Assembly (NCBI RefSeq): GCF_002158995.1
Contig: NZ_LOHF01000004.1
Coordinates: forward strand, 88,273 to 152,272
DNA from: Pseudomonas caspiana
Lineage (GTDB): Bacteria; Pseudomonadota; Gammaproteobacteria; Pseudomonadales; Pseudomonadaceae
Length of the DNA stretch: 64,000 nucleotides
Direction: 5' to 3'
Position 1 is the first letter of the stretch, and each line of letters starts with the position of its first letter. Of this stretch, positions 52,235 through 61,606 are shown in pieces. Under the pieces are notes generated by a model that worked only from the letters and a program-made list of their open reading frames with translations, had not been told where the DNA came from and ran no database searches. Both the position numbers and the translations under genes were made by a program.

Positions 52235-52306
52235 TGAAGTCTCCGCATCGAATGGGTAAAGGAGGGGGCGACAAGCGTTCGCGGCTTGTCGCCAACTACC
52301 CATAGA

Positions 52307-52330
52307 ACGAGCAGATGGCCCGGCAATTTA
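52307..52330 (-). promoter_or_regulatory. PvdS-type iron-starvation box for pvdE
   Basis: On the minus strand: TAAAT (52330-52326), 16 bases beginning TGCCGG, then CGT (52309-52307). It matches the consensus exactly and sits 73 bp before the pvdE start. Confidence 0.8.
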
Positions 52331-52379
52331 GCCCGACGTCCTCTCGACTGAAGCGGGTCTTGCTGAATGAACATGGAAC

Positions 52380-52470
52380 CTGTGGGAGCTGAGCTTGCTC
52401 GCGATAACGCTGGACGCGGTTCACTTTAGTTCGCGTCCACTCTTATCGCGAGCAAGCTCAGCTCCCACAG
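52380..52470. repeat. REP-type hairpin (CTGTGGGAGC family)
   Basis: CTGTGGGAGCTGAGCTTGCT opens the element and its exact inverse closes it. The central GCGTCCA segments also pair. It lies between pvdO and the pvdE promoter, where PAO1 carries pvdF. Confidence 0.85.
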
Positions 52471-52536
52471 GGGATCGCATTCCAGTTCAAGTTTGATGTG
52501 TAATTTGCAGCGCGACTTGCAGGCCAGTACTCACTT

Positions 52537-53415
52537 TCAGAACTCCTCGACAACATGAAACCCGAGGAAATCACCCCTCACATCCGGATGCCGGTCGTTG
52601 CGATTGCCGGAGCGGGAAAAGATCGGTGCTTCGCCCCAATCATTACCGCGCATTTGTCGGGTGATGCAGCCGGGTTCGTCCCACACACTGCCGTCGGTCG
52701 GTGCGCCGTTGTAGTCGCCGTGCCAACAGTCTGCGGTCCATTCGTAGATGTTGCCGTGCATGTCGTATACCCCGAAAGCATTCGGCGGATAACTGCCTAC
52801 CGGCGCGGTGTAGGTATAGCCGTCCTTGGGGCCGTAAGTGTTTGCGTTGCGACTGATCTGATAGTCGCCGCCCGGGTCCATCTCGAACGGGAAAGGCCCG
52901 GTACTGCCTGCGCGTGCGGCGTACTCGCGTTCTGCTTCGGAAATCATGCGGTAATGCTTGCCGGTTTTTTTCGATAACCAGGCGGCATAATCCTGCACAT
53001 CGAACCAGCTGACGCACACCGCTGGCTGCCGAGGCCCCTGTTTGTACCGGGGTTTGCTGGCCACGCATTCACGGCCCGGTCGAGTATCTCCGTCGGCAAT
53101 TTTCACCCCGGTTTCACGAACGTACGCATCGAGTTCGCCCGCCGTGATGTGAAAGCGGCTGATGGCGAAAGGTTTGGCGAAAGTCACCGTGTGCTGCGGG
53201 CCTTCGTCACCCTGGCGGCCGACTTCATCCTCCGGTGTGCCCATGACGAAACTGCCTGCAGGCAGCACGACCATTTCCGGGCAGACCTTTTCACAGCCTC
53301 GGTAGACGGTGCCCGGAGCCGGAATTGTCGGCGCGGCAGGGGCAGCCTGGATGGCTGTGGCCAGTCCGCACAGCAGCAGGGTGGCGGGCAAATGACGAAG
53401 AGTGGTTCGAAGCAT
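52537..53415 (-). CDS. pvdO: Pyoverdine maturation protein PvdO (formylglycine-generating-enzyme fold)
   Basis: A periplasmic protein of about 292 residues. It has a signal peptide (MLRTTLRHLPATLLLCGLAT...IQAA) and an FGE/sulfatase-modifying-factor domain: GSFVMGTPEDEVGRQGDEGP, CVSWFDVQDYAAWLSKKTGK, YDMHGNIYEWTADCW and a late RGDFLGFHVVEEF. PvdO oxidises dihydropyoverdine to complete the fluorescent chromophore. ATG 53415 is chosen for the signal peptide. An ATG at 53451 overlaps the pvdN stop (ATGA) and would add 12 residues, so coupling from there is possible. Confidence 0.93.
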   Translation of the reverse strand: MLRTTLRHLPATLLLCGLATAIQAAPAAPTIPAPGTVYRGCEKVCPEMVVLPAGSFVMGTPEDEVGRQGDEGPQHTVTFAKPFAISRFHITAGELDAYVRETGVKIADGDTRPGRECVASKPRYKQGPRQPAVCVSWFDVQDYAAWLSKKTGKHYRMISEAEREYAARAGSTGPFPFEMDPGGDYQISRNANTYGPKDGYTYTAPVGSYPPNAFGVYDMHGNIYEWTADCWHGDYNGAPTDGSVWDEPGCITRQMRGNDWGEAPIFSRSGNRNDRHPDVRGDFLGFHVVEEF

Positions 53416-53447
53416 GTGAGGTTCTCGCTTGTGTGCAGAGGGCGGTG

Positions 53448-54737
53448 TCATAGCTGTCTGGTCAGTACGTTCATGGCCCGGTCGACTTCCTGTTCGGTGT
53501 TGAGCAAGCCGGGCGCCATGCGCACCACCGGTCCGACGTCGCGATTCACGGCGTCGACGATGATGCGATTGGCGGTCAGCGCGGCAGCGACCTTGTCGAC
53601 GTCCCGACCCTTGACCCTGAAGAAGGTAAAACCGGCCGAATAGTCCGGGCTCAATGGCGTCACCAGCTCGATTGCGCGGTGTTCCGTCAGCCGTTGCTTG
53701 AGGTAGCTGTTGAGTTCATGAATACGCGACTGCACCGCCGCTTTGCCCAGTTGCAGATGCAGTTCGAACGCCTTGCCCAGCGCCCAGCGATGCTCGAAGG
53801 CGTGGTAGCCACCGGGGGTCATGATGGTGGCGAAGTCCTGCTCTTCAGAGAACGTGGCGATGGTCGGGATCAGGTTGTCCATGCTCGTTGACGCGGCGCA
53901 GATGATCCCGGTACCGCGTGGGCCGAACATCCATTTATGAGTGCCCGCGATGAAGTAGTCGCAGGCCAGATCGCTGAACTGGATGTCTTCGACACCGAAA
54001 CCATGCACGCCGTCGACCACATAAATGATTTTGTCTGGCTCGTCACGCTGGCTGTTGATTTCCTGCACCAGCTTGCCGATTTCGCCAACGGGCAGTTTCA
54101 CGCCGCTGCCGGACTGCACCCAGGTCATGCCCAGCACCCGGGTTTTCGGCTGAATGCTTTTCGACAACACACCCAAAACCTCATCGGTGGAAACCGTGTG
54201 CGGGTCCTTGAACAGGCGTACTGCGCGCACCTGAGTGCCTTCGCGTTCGCTGCGAAAACGCAGGCTGCGCCGGGTGGAGTAATGTTCGTGCTCGCTGACC
54301 AGAATCTCCTTGTCCGCGGCCACCCGCAGCCCGCCGTAGATCATGCCCAGCCCTTCGGTGGTGCTGCCGGTCAGGGCGATTTGACGCGGTTGGACCTGAA
54401 GATAACGAGCTGCCCATTCGCGCACTTCGGCTTCGCGCTTCCATTCGATCTGACTCTCCCAATCGACCCACTTGGCCGGGTTGCGATTGATCTCGGCGCG
54501 GTAGTAATCAATCGCCTCCTGAACCGGCTTGGGGTGTGAAGTCACCAGGAAGTTGGAGAAGTGCGCGTAGTCCGGATCCAGGTTGAACAGTTGGCGAAAG
54601 CTGCCCCATTTATCGGAAGCAGCGGCTGGATCGGCTTTGGGCACGGCGGCATCAGCCGCCGCTACCAGCGATCCCGCCAGCGGCAGACTGGCAGCCAGCA
54701 CACCGGCGTGTTTCAGGAAGGTACGGCGATCAGACAT
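53448..54737 (-). CDS. pvdN: Periplasmic PLP-dependent pyoverdine-modifying enzyme PvdN
   Basis: A 429-residue class V aminotransferase-fold enzyme exported by the Tat system: MSDRRTFLKHAGVLAASLPL carries the twin arginine. The PLP lysine is predicted at Lys268 (FIAGTHKWMFGPRGTG). The cofactor aspartate lies in IIYVVDGVHGFGVED, and TGSTTEGLGMI supplies the phosphate site. PvdN converts the chromophore's glutamic acid side chain to succinamide in the periplasm. ATG 54737 is chosen because it starts the Tat peptide; the longer frame overlaps pvdM. The operon order is pvdM-pvdN-pvdO. Confidence 0.95.
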   Translation of the reverse strand: MSDRRTFLKHAGVLAASLPLAGSLVAAADAAVPKADPAAASDKWGSFRQLFNLDPDYAHFSNFLVTSHPKPVQEAIDYYRAEINRNPAKWVDWESQIEWKREAEVREWAARYLQVQPRQIALTGSTTEGLGMIYGGLRVAADKEILVSEHEHYSTRRSLRFRSEREGTQVRAVRLFKDPHTVSTDEVLGVLSKSIQPKTRVLGMTWVQSGSGVKLPVGEIGKLVQEINSQRDEPDKIIYVVDGVHGFGVEDIQFSDLACDYFIAGTHKWMFGPRGTGIICAASTSMDNLIPTIATFSEEQDFATIMTPGGYHAFEHRWALGKAFELHLQLGKAAVQSRIHELNSYLKQRLTEHRAIELVTPLSPDYSAGFTFFRVKGRDVDKVAAALTANRIIVDAVNRDVGPVVRMAPGLLNTEQEVDRAMNVLTRQL

Positions 54738-54745
54738 GACAGCAC

Positions 54746-56113
54746 TCAATGCGGATTCGACGAGGAAGTGGCGGCCACCGGGCGCGCAGCGTCCTGGGTC
54801 TGTTGCCAGACGCGCAGGAAATTGCCGCCCCACAGCTTGGCGATGTCGGCCTCCGAATAACCGCGTTGCAGCAGTTCTGCGGTGACATTGCGAATTTCGC
54901 TGACGTCCTTCCAGCCCTTCACACCACCGCCGTCATTGAAGTCCGAACTGATGCCGACGTGATCGACGCCGATCTTGCGCACGGTGTAATCGATGGCATC
55001 CGCGAACTCTTTGAGGCCCGCTTTCGGTTCTTCTTCGAGGATGGCGTACAGCGCGCTGGCGTACTCACCGAAACGCTGTTCTGGCCAGGCGGCGATGATC
55101 GGATCGCCCGGCATCAGCGCCACATTCAGGTTGGGCAGCGGCGGCAGGTCGAAACGGGCGCGCAGGGTGTTGAGTTTGTCCTGAGTCGGCTGGCTGAGAG
55201 GACGCAGGTAGGCCGGGAAAGCGACAATTTGCACCACGCCGCCACTTTTCTTGATCAATTGCAGTTCGTGGTCGCTGAGGTTACGCGTGATGTCGACCAT
55301 GGCTCTAGGGGCCGAGTGCGAGGCCACCATGGGCGTACGACTGAGTTGCGCGACTTGCTCAAGGGCTTTGGTGGACATCTGTGATACGTCGATGATCACG
55401 CCCAGCTCATTCAGGCGCTTGACCGCCTGACGTCCTAGCTCCGAAAGCCCTCCAAGGGCGTCGGGTGAGTCATTGAAAAATGGCAATGGCCTGGATGAGT
55501 CAGCCCAGTCATTGTTTCCGACGTAGCTGAAGCCGAACATGCGCATGCCGCGTGCCGTCCACAGGTCCAGTTGATTCAGATCGTGGCCCAGCGGGTACGC
55601 GTTGAGCATGCTGATGAAGATCGCAAACTTGCCTTCGCCGTGCAGGCGCCGGAAATCATCAGGGGTGTAGGCGATGGCGACCTGATTGGGGAAGTCCCGG
55701 ACGATACCGGTAATGATCTTGTAGCGGATTTCCTGCTGCTTGCGCGCCTCGTCGACAAAGCCTGGAGTAGGGTGGTGCGGCGCGTTGGGGCCGTTCCACA
55801 TTTCCGGCCAGCCAAACACCGTCAGCGCCGCGCCAGACAATCGGCCGCGTGCAGCCTTGGCCAGGTCGAATTGTCGTCTGCCGTCTTTGTCTGCTTCATT
55901 GCCTTGCGTGCCGAAGTCCATCGGCACGGTGATGTGACTGTCGAAAGACAGAATACGGTCTTGCAGTTCAGTGGCCTGTTTCATGATCGCCCGCGGATAG
56001 TGAACACCGTCGTCGATGAAATACTTCCAGCCTGCGAACCCAGCGCCAGCAAGCACCGCCAGGCTCAAGGGCAGGGCGATGAACCAGGTCTTCTTCGAGC
56101 GTTTGATCGTCAT
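54746..56113 (-). CDS. pvdM: Pyoverdine-related membrane dipeptidase homologue PvdM
   Basis: A 455-residue protein of the renal dipeptidase/amidohydrolase family, anchored or secreted by an N-terminal hydrophobic segment (WFIALPLSLAVLAGAGFAGW). The core has DSHITVPMDFG, LLxx-type barrel strands, VIIDVSQMSTKAL, PMVASHSAPRAM and DHVGISSDFNDGGG. The DSHIT segment replaces the DxHxD metal pair of true dipeptidases, so hydrolytic activity is doubtful. PvdM is needed for the periplasmic steps that oxidise ferribactin with PvdP. The gap to pvdN is 8 bp and a consensus iron-starvation box lies 45 bp upstream. Confidence 0.93.
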   Translation of the reverse strand: MTIKRSKKTWFIALPLSLAVLAGAGFAGWKYFIDDGVHYPRAIMKQATELQDRILSFDSHITVPMDFGTQGNEADKDGRRQFDLAKAARGRLSGAALTVFGWPEMWNGPNAPHHPTPGFVDEARKQQEIRYKIITGIVRDFPNQVAIAYTPDDFRRLHGEGKFAIFISMLNAYPLGHDLNQLDLWTARGMRMFGFSYVGNNDWADSSRPLPFFNDSPDALGGLSELGRQAVKRLNELGVIIDVSQMSTKALEQVAQLSRTPMVASHSAPRAMVDITRNLSDHELQLIKKSGGVVQIVAFPAYLRPLSQPTQDKLNTLRARFDLPPLPNLNVALMPGDPIIAAWPEQRFGEYASALYAILEEEPKAGLKEFADAIDYTVRKIGVDHVGISSDFNDGGGVKGWKDVSEIRNVTAELLQRGYSEADIAKLWGGNFLRVWQQTQDAARPVAATSSSNPH

Positions 56114-56158
56114 TGCCGTCCCAGCATGGTTGGAGATTGGCCATTTGCTGTTCGGATA

Positions 56159-56182
56159 ACGAGTCGGTTATCTCTAAATTTA
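56159..56182 (-). promoter_or_regulatory. PvdS-type iron-starvation box for pvdM-pvdN-pvdO
   Basis: On the minus strand: TAAAT (56182-56178), 16 bases beginning TTAGAG, then CGT (56161-56159). It matches the consensus exactly and ends 45 bp before the pvdM start. Confidence 0.85.
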
Positions 56183-56218
56183 GGTGCGGGTTTTATGCAA
56201 TGGCTTGGAATGCTATGC

Positions 56219-56308
56219 CTGTGGGAGCTGAGCTTGCTCGCGATAAGAACGACGCGATCCAAGATGAGCGCGTCCAGCCTTATCGCGAGCAAGCTCAGCT
56301 CCCACAGG
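56219..56308. repeat. REP-type hairpin between two iron-starvation promoters
   Basis: CTGTGGGAGCTGAGCTTGCT opens the element and its inverse AGCAAGCTCAGCTCCCACAG closes it. It lies exactly between the divergent pvdM and pvdP promoter boxes and may insulate them. Confidence 0.85.
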
Positions 56309-56325
56309 GAATGCGATCTCCCGCT

Positions 56326-56349
56326 TAAATTTCCCGCATGACACCTCGT
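56326..56349 (+). promoter_or_regulatory. PvdS-type iron-starvation box for pvdP
   Basis: TAAAT (56326-56330), 16 bases beginning TTCCCG, then CGT (56347-56349). It matches the consensus exactly and lies 44 bp before the pvdP ATG. Confidence 0.85.
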
Positions 56350-56393
56350 TACTAGCTGGACAAGCCCGCTTCAGGGCTGGCACAGGTAGGGCG

Positions 56394-58016
56394 ATGACGA
56401 TTTCTCGGCGCGGTTTCATGGCGGGGCTGGCATTGACCGGGGCAGCGGTCCCGGCGGTTTATTACGCTCATCGTGAGTGGAAGAAGCCGGAGTTCCCCGT
56501 GACCCCCGGCGAGGCGACGGTGGACCTGCCGGAGACGGCCGGGCGGCAACTGGCGGACAAGCTGCGGGGTGTCTGGCAGATTCGATTCGTGGAGGGTGAC
56601 AGCGCAATCGACGGCTTGCCTCGCGAGGGGCTGGAGCTGTTTCTCGATGTCGCCCAGCGCGGTCGCGGTCTGCGCGGTTATCTGGACACCGCGCAAAACC
56701 TGCGCAATAACAGCATCGAGCCACGCTATCAGGTGATCGGCGAACTGGTGCAAGCCGACGGCGGAAAACTCAGCTGGCGGATGACACGTTCGGACTCCGT
56801 TTCGGGCGATCCCGAATATGAGTGTCTGGTGGTGCTGGATGAAGTCTGGGCCGGGTTCGGCAATGCTGGCCGGGCGACGCTCAACGTAAAATTGCTGCGC
56901 CTGGATCAACCGCTGGCGCTGCCTGCCACGAACAAAGGTTTTGTCGCCCTCAAGCAACTGTTTCCTGAGGCCCGCGAGCGCATTGCGCTGCATCCAGACC
57001 TGTTGGCCAGCATGGTCAGTGCGGAGCACCGTCTGTTCCACCAGTTGTGGCACGCCTCGCGAGACAAGTGGCACAAGCTGTCCGAAGACAAACGTAATGC
57101 GTTACGCGGCCTCGGCTGGCAACCCGGCCCGCGTGAGCAGGAGCGTGACGCCCGTGGTGAGAAAAAAGATCGCAACGGTTCTGGCATCGATTTTTTCTTC
57201 ATGCACCGGCACATGCTGGGCGAGGCGCGCAAATTTCAGGACCTGCCATCGTGGCGGCGCTTTCCTCTGACTCAGCCGGATGTTGAGCGTGACCGAGCCG
57301 GGTTCGCCGCATATTTCGATAATCATGACGGCTCGTCCGTCCCGCCGACCTGGCTGGCGGGCGATGATGCTGAATACACCCAGTGGGTCAGCGATATCAA
57401 GAATGCCGAGGCTTATCACAGCAACTTCGAGGTATGGGAATCCCGCTACCGTGATCCTCGTTATTTGTCGCAACTGACCCTCGGGCAGTTTGGTTCCGAG
57501 ATGGAGTTGGGGCTGCATGACTGGTTACACATGCGCTGGGCGACGGTGCCGCGCGATCCATCGAATGGCGGGCCAGTGCCAATGGGCAGGAATCAGGCGG
57601 ATTTTGCGTCGCGCTGGTTCGAGCCGGAAAATGACTTTCTGGGCGATCCGTTTTCTTCTCATGTCAATCCGGTGTTCTGGCGTTTCCATGGCTGGATCGA
57701 TGACCGCATCGAAGACTGGTTCCGGGCACACGAGCGCTTTCATCCGGGGGTAGTGCAGCGGATGCAGGTCAAAGGCGTGCATTGGTTCGCGCCGGGTCGC
57801 TACGTCGAAGTGGCTGATCCATGGCTGGGCCCAAGCACCCATGGCTGCAGCACCACGCCGGGTCTGATACCGGGCAAAACCGTGGAAATGGACCCGGAAG
57901 TGATGAAGCTCGCTTTGCGCATCACCTTTGGTGAAGACAAGTCCATCAGCGATCTGCTGCGCCGAGTGCCGCAACGGCCTTGGTATGCGCGGCATCTGAA
58001 GTTGGGAGGAGGTTGA
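56394..58016 (+). CDS. pvdP: Pyoverdine chromophore tyrosinase PvdP
   Basis: A 540-residue periplasmic copper enzyme that oxidises and cyclises the D-Tyr/Dab part of ferribactin to dihydropyoverdine. MTISRRGFMAGLALTGAAVP is a Tat signal peptide. The C-terminal half holds the dicopper site: HRLFHQLWHASRDKWHKL, FFFMHRHMLGEARKF, LGLHDWLHMRW and SSHVNPVFWRFHGWIDDRIED. The N-terminal half is the extra barrel domain unique to PvdP. AGGTAGGG precedes the ATG. It diverges from pvdM, as in PAO1. Confidence 0.95.
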   Translation: MTISRRGFMAGLALTGAAVPAVYYAHREWKKPEFPVTPGEATVDLPETAGRQLADKLRGVWQIRFVEGDSAIDGLPREGLELFLDVAQRGRGLRGYLDTAQNLRNNSIEPRYQVIGELVQADGGKLSWRMTRSDSVSGDPEYECLVVLDEVWAGFGNAGRATLNVKLLRLDQPLALPATNKGFVALKQLFPEARERIALHPDLLASMVSAEHRLFHQLWHASRDKWHKLSEDKRNALRGLGWQPGPREQERDARGEKKDRNGSGIDFFFMHRHMLGEARKFQDLPSWRRFPLTQPDVERDRAGFAAYFDNHDGSSVPPTWLAGDDAEYTQWVSDIKNAEAYHSNFEVWESRYRDPRYLSQLTLGQFGSEMELGLHDWLHMRWATVPRDPSNGGPVPMGRNQADFASRWFEPENDFLGDPFSSHVNPVFWRFHGWIDDRIEDWFRAHERFHPGVVQRMQVKGVHWFAPGRYVEVADPWLGPSTHGCSTTPGLIPGKTVEMDPEVMKLALRITFGEDKSISDLLRRVPQRPWYARHLKLGGG

Positions 58017-58051
58017 CTGCGACGGTTCCTGGCACCGGTGTTTTGCGTAGG

Positions 58052-58098
58052 ACTGGCTTTAGCAGGGAGGGCAGTCTCTCTGGCGATGTAAAGCCAGT
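58052..58098. repeat. Hairpin downstream of pvdP
   Basis: ACTGGCTTTA (58052-58061) pairs exactly with TAAAGCCAGT (58089-58098) around a 27-base loop. There is no T-run. It may protect the 3' end or act with the adjacent REP. Confidence 0.5.
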
Positions 58099-58108
58099 TA
58101 CGGGGTCT

Positions 58109-58199
58109 ATGTGGGAGCTGGGCTTGCCCGCGATAGGGCTAGACGCGATCTAAAGTGAACCGCGTCCAGTCCTATCGCGAGCAAGCTCAGCTCCCACAT
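58109..58199. repeat. REP-type hairpin (TGTGGGAGC family)
   Basis: ATGTGGGAGCTGGGCTTGCC opens the element and CAAGCTCAGCTCCCACAT closes it, with a paired centre (GACGCG against CGCGTC). It lies between convergent pvdP and opmQ. Confidence 0.85.
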
Positions 58200-58227
58200 G
58201 CATTCCAATTCAGAATCGGCAGTGTAT

Positions 58228-59631
58228 CTATTGCAACGCGTCCGTTTTCCACCCACCCCCCAAGGCTTTATAAAGCGCCACACTCGCTTGCAGGCGCGAC
58301 AAGCGTAACTGGACGTTGAGGTTCTGCGCTTCATAAAGCGTGCGTTGGGTTTGCAGCACGGTGAGCAGGTCTTCGGCGCCTGCTCGATAGCGGGTTTCGG
58401 CGATGTCAAAAGCGCGCTGGGCCTGATGAAGTTCTTCGTGCTGCCAGCGGTGCTGCTGGTCTAGGCCGTCGATGCTGTTCAGGGCTTTTTCTACGTCAGC
58501 GAAAGCGTTGATGATCGCGCCGCGATAGTTCTCCAGTAACTCCTGCTGTTTGGCGACGCTCTTGTCGCGCTCGGCCCTCAACCTCCCGTTGTTGAAGATC
58601 GGTGCCACGAGTCCGCTGGTGAGGTTATAGAACGGATTCTGCAGCATGTCATGAGCCTTGTCGGCACCCGAGCCGAGTGTCGCGGTCAGGGTGACTTTGG
58701 GCAGCATCGCTGCCCGAGCCACCTGAACATCCGCTTGCGCCGCCGACAATCGCGCTTCAGCTGCAGCGATGTCGGGCCGTCTGCCGAGCAGTTCACTCGG
58801 CACGCCAGCACCAATGTCCGGACTGGTCAAACGTTCGAATTCGGCGTCCAGTGCGCGCAGGTTCTGGACCGGTTGCCCGAGCAGAGTCGCCAGACTGATC
58901 AGTGCTTCCTGAGCCTGTTGTTTGAGCAAGGGCAGTTGGCGTTGTTGAGTCGCCACCAGGCTTTTCTGCTGGGCGAGCTCAAGAGCCGTAGCCGATCCCG
59001 ATTGGTAGCGCGTCTGCACCAGTTGCATAACCCGCTCGACATTGGCCAGATTAAGTTCGGCGATGCTCGCTTGAGCGCGTAAGGCCAGCGCTTGCAGATA
59101 AGTATTGGCGACACCGCTGAGCAACGTCAGCTCCACGGTCGAGCGGTCGAATTCACTGGCCCGCAAGCTGTTCTCGGCACTGTTCACGGCAGCCTGCTTG
59201 CCGCCCCAGAAGTCCACCTCGTAACTGGCGACCAGCGAGGTGTCGAAGTACTCCGCATTGCGGTCGTATTTATCCACATCCAGTTGCCGGTAGCCCTCAC
59301 CGCTGATCAGGCTTTGCCGGTTATTGGTGAGGTTGCCGTTGAATTCCGGCAACAGTGGCGCTCCGGCGATGACTGCTGAGGCCTGAGCCTGACGCACTCT
59401 GGCCATGGCGGCAGCCAGGTCGTAGCTGCCTGCGCGTGCCTGAGTGATCAGCGTGTCCAGTTCCGGGCTGCTGAAGTGCTGCCACCAGAGTCGGTTGTCT
59501 GCCTGATCCGCGATGTGCGCGGCTTGCTGCCAGGCAGCAGGAGCTGCAATACCGCTGTCTGGAGGTGTCGGGTTTTGGCTGCATGCCGCCAGGGCAAGGC
59601 ACATGGTCAGCAGACTCAAGGCGGGTTTCAT
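58228..59631 (-). CDS. opmQ: Outer-membrane efflux lipoprotein of the pyoverdine pump
   Basis: A 467-residue TolC/NodT-type outer-membrane channel. The N-terminus MKPALSLLTMCLALAACSQN has a lipobox (LALAAC), so it is a lipoprotein. Two outer-membrane-factor repeats follow (WWQHFSSPELDTLI, SYEVDFWGGKQ, ELLGRRPDIAAAEARL, YRAGAEDLLTVLQTQRTLY). It forms the exit duct for PvdRT, which secretes new pyoverdine and recycles it after iron release. ATG 59631 is chosen for the lipoprotein signal; an in-frame GTG at 59646 overlaps the pvdT stop. Confidence 0.94.
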   Translation of the reverse strand: MKPALSLLTMCLALAACSQNPTPPDSGIAAPAAWQQAAHIADQADNRLWWQHFSSPELDTLITQARAGSYDLAAAMARVRQAQASAVIAGAPLLPEFNGNLTNNRQSLISGEGYRQLDVDKYDRNAEYFDTSLVASYEVDFWGGKQAAVNSAENSLRASEFDRSTVELTLLSGVANTYLQALALRAQASIAELNLANVERVMQLVQTRYQSGSATALELAQQKSLVATQQRQLPLLKQQAQEALISLATLLGQPVQNLRALDAEFERLTSPDIGAGVPSELLGRRPDIAAAEARLSAAQADVQVARAAMLPKVTLTATLGSGADKAHDMLQNPFYNLTSGLVAPIFNNGRLRAERDKSVAKQQELLENYRGAIINAFADVEKALNSIDGLDQQHRWQHEELHQAQRAFDIAETRYRAGAEDLLTVLQTQRTLYEAQNLNVQLRLSRLQASVALYKALGGGWKTDALQ

Positions 59632-59638
59632 TGATCGC

Positions 59639-61606
59639 TCATTCACTGGTAAGGGCCGTCACCGGGTCGAGACGCGCAGCCTTGCGCGCAGGCATGAAGC
59701 CGAACAGCACTCCGGTCACCAGGGCGCAGCCGAAAGCGCCGATCACGGCCGATACGGAAAATGCCACCGCGACCTTGCTCAGCAGCAATGCGCCACCGAG
59801 CAGCAGGGCCAGGGCAATACCGGTCAGCCCGCCCACCACTGAAAGCATCACGGCTTCGGTGAGGAACTGACGCAATATGTCCCGCTGACGAGCACCGGTG
59901 GCCATGCGAATGCCAATTTCCCGGGTGCGTTCGCGAACGGTCATGAGCATGATGTTCATCACGCCGATACCGCCCACCAGCAGCGAGATGGCTGCAATCG
60001 AGCCCAGCATCAGCGACAACGTGTTCTGGGTCCGGGCCTCTGCCTGGATCATCGCGGCGTTGTTAGTCAGTTCGTAATCGCGGGTGCCGTTGTGCAGCTT
60101 GAGCATCAGTTCATCGATCGCCTGCTCGGTTTCCTTGACCTTGCGGGCGTCCGCCGCAGCGATCACGACATATTCCGGATCGCGATTGCCAAACAGCCGG
60201 ACGCTGGCAGAGGAGTAGGGGATCATGACCCGCATGTCGCTGTCCTGCTCGCCAGAACTGGCACCTTTGGCGGCGAGCACCCCGATCACCTGAAAGGGCA
60301 CGTTTTCGATCAGGATGAAGCGGCCCAGTGGGTCCACCTCGCCAAAGAATTTCTCACGGACCTTTTCGCCAATCACAGCGACAGGGGCGGCACTCGTTTC
60401 ATCGGCGTCGGTGAAGTAACTGCCCTGAACCACCGGCCAATTGAAAATGCCCGAAAACGAAGTATTACTGCCGCCGACGTATACCCGCTGGTCGACACTG
60501 CCAAAGCGTACGCTTGCCTTGCCGCCGTTGACCGGCATGACCCGTGTTACCTGAGGCAGGGTAGCAAGTGCGGCAACGTCAGCGAGGCTAATAATGCCAG
60601 GGGCTGCGCGGGGTGTGGCCGCAGTACCGTTGAGGTAAATGATGTTCGAGCCAAACGCGCCCATCTGCGCCATGACCTGTCGCTTGCTGCCTTCCCCTAC
60701 GGCGAGCATGACCACCACCGATGCGACGCCGATAATGATGCCCAGCAGGGTCAGGGCCGTACGGAAACGGTTGATCCACATGACTCGCCATGCGGCCTGA
60801 ATCGAGTCGATCAGCTCACCTTTCCAGGCACCACTCGGGCTACTGCCGTCGCTCAGCCGTTGACGCAGATCAATCGCCTGCAAAGCGCCATTGACCGGGC
60901 CTTGCTGAGCGGGTTCGGCGTTAGCGGTGTCGCTGATGATCAGGCCGTCGCGAATCTCGATCACGCGCTTGGCGCGGTCCGCCACTTCCCGGTCATGGGT
61001 GATCAATATGACCACATGACCCTGCTGCGCCAGTTCGTCCAGCAGCAGCATGACCTCTGCACCACTGTGGCTGTCGAGGGCGCCAGTCGGTTCGTCGGCG
61101 AGAATAATATGACCGCCATTCATCAAGGCGCGGGCGATGGACACCCGTTGCTGTTGACCGCCGGATAACTGATGAGGGCGGTTGCCGGTGCGACTGGCAA
61201 GGCCCAGACGCTCGAGCAGTGCGGCAGCACGGATGTGGCGTTCGGCAGCAGGAAGCCCGGCATAAATAGCCGGCATCTCGACGTTCTCCTGGGCGGAACT
61301 GGACGGAATCAGGTGATAACCCTGAAACACAAAGCCAAACGCTTCGCGCCTTAGCCACGCCAACTCGTCGCTGCTCAGCGATGCCACAGCCTGACCGGCG
61401 AATAGATAATTGCCTGATGTCGGACGATCAAGGCAGCCGAGAATATTCATCAGCGTCGACTTGCCTGAGCCGGAAGTACCGACAATGGCAACAAACTCGC
61501 CAGGGTGAATCGACAGGTTGATGCCGCGCAGTACATCCACTGTTGGCGTGTCCCCGCCGCCATAGGTTTTGCAGATATCTTGCAGGTCAATCAGCGGCGT
61601 TTGCAT
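59639..61606 (-). CDS. pvdT: MacB-type ABC efflux ATPase-permease of the pyoverdine pump
   Basis: A 655-residue inner-membrane protein. The N-terminal ATPase has Walker A (GTSGSGKST), the signature [15 protein letters not shown] and Walker B ([15 protein letters not shown]). A first membrane helix follows ([20 protein letters not shown]), then a large periplasmic MacB domain and three C-terminal helices. It powers export through PvdR and OpmQ. Its start directly abuts the pvdR stop with no gap. Confidence 0.95.
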   Translation of the reverse strand: MQTPLIDLQDICKTYGGGDTPTVDVLRGINLSIHPGEFVAIVGTSGSGKSTLMNILGCLDRPTSGNYLFAGQAVASLSSDELAWLRREAFGFVFQGYHLIPSSSAQENVEMPAIYAGLPAAERHIRAAALLERLGLASRTGNRPHQLSGGQQQRVSIARALMNGGHIILADEPTGALDSHSGAEVMLLLDELAQQGHVVILITHDREVADRAKRVIEIRDGLIISDTANAEPAQQGPVNGALQAIDLRQRLSDGSSPSGAWKGELIDSIQAAWRVMWINRFRTALTLLGIIIGVASVVVMLAVGEGSKRQVMAQMGAFGSNIIYLNGTAATPRAAPGIISLADVAALATLPQVTRVMPVNGGKASVRFGSVDQRVYVGGSNTSFSGIFNWPVVQGSYFTDADETSAAPVAVIGEKVREKFFGEVDPLGRFILIENVPFQVIGVLAAKGASSGEQDSDMRVMIPYSSASVRLFGNRDPEYVVIAAADARKVKETEQAIDELMLKLHNGTRDYELTNNAAMIQAEARTQNTLSLMLGSIAAISLLVGGIGVMNIMLMTVRERTREIGIRMATGARQRDILRQFLTEAVMLSVVGGLTGIALALLLGGALLLSKVAVAFSVSAVIGAFGCALVTGVLFGFMPARKAARLDPVTALTSE

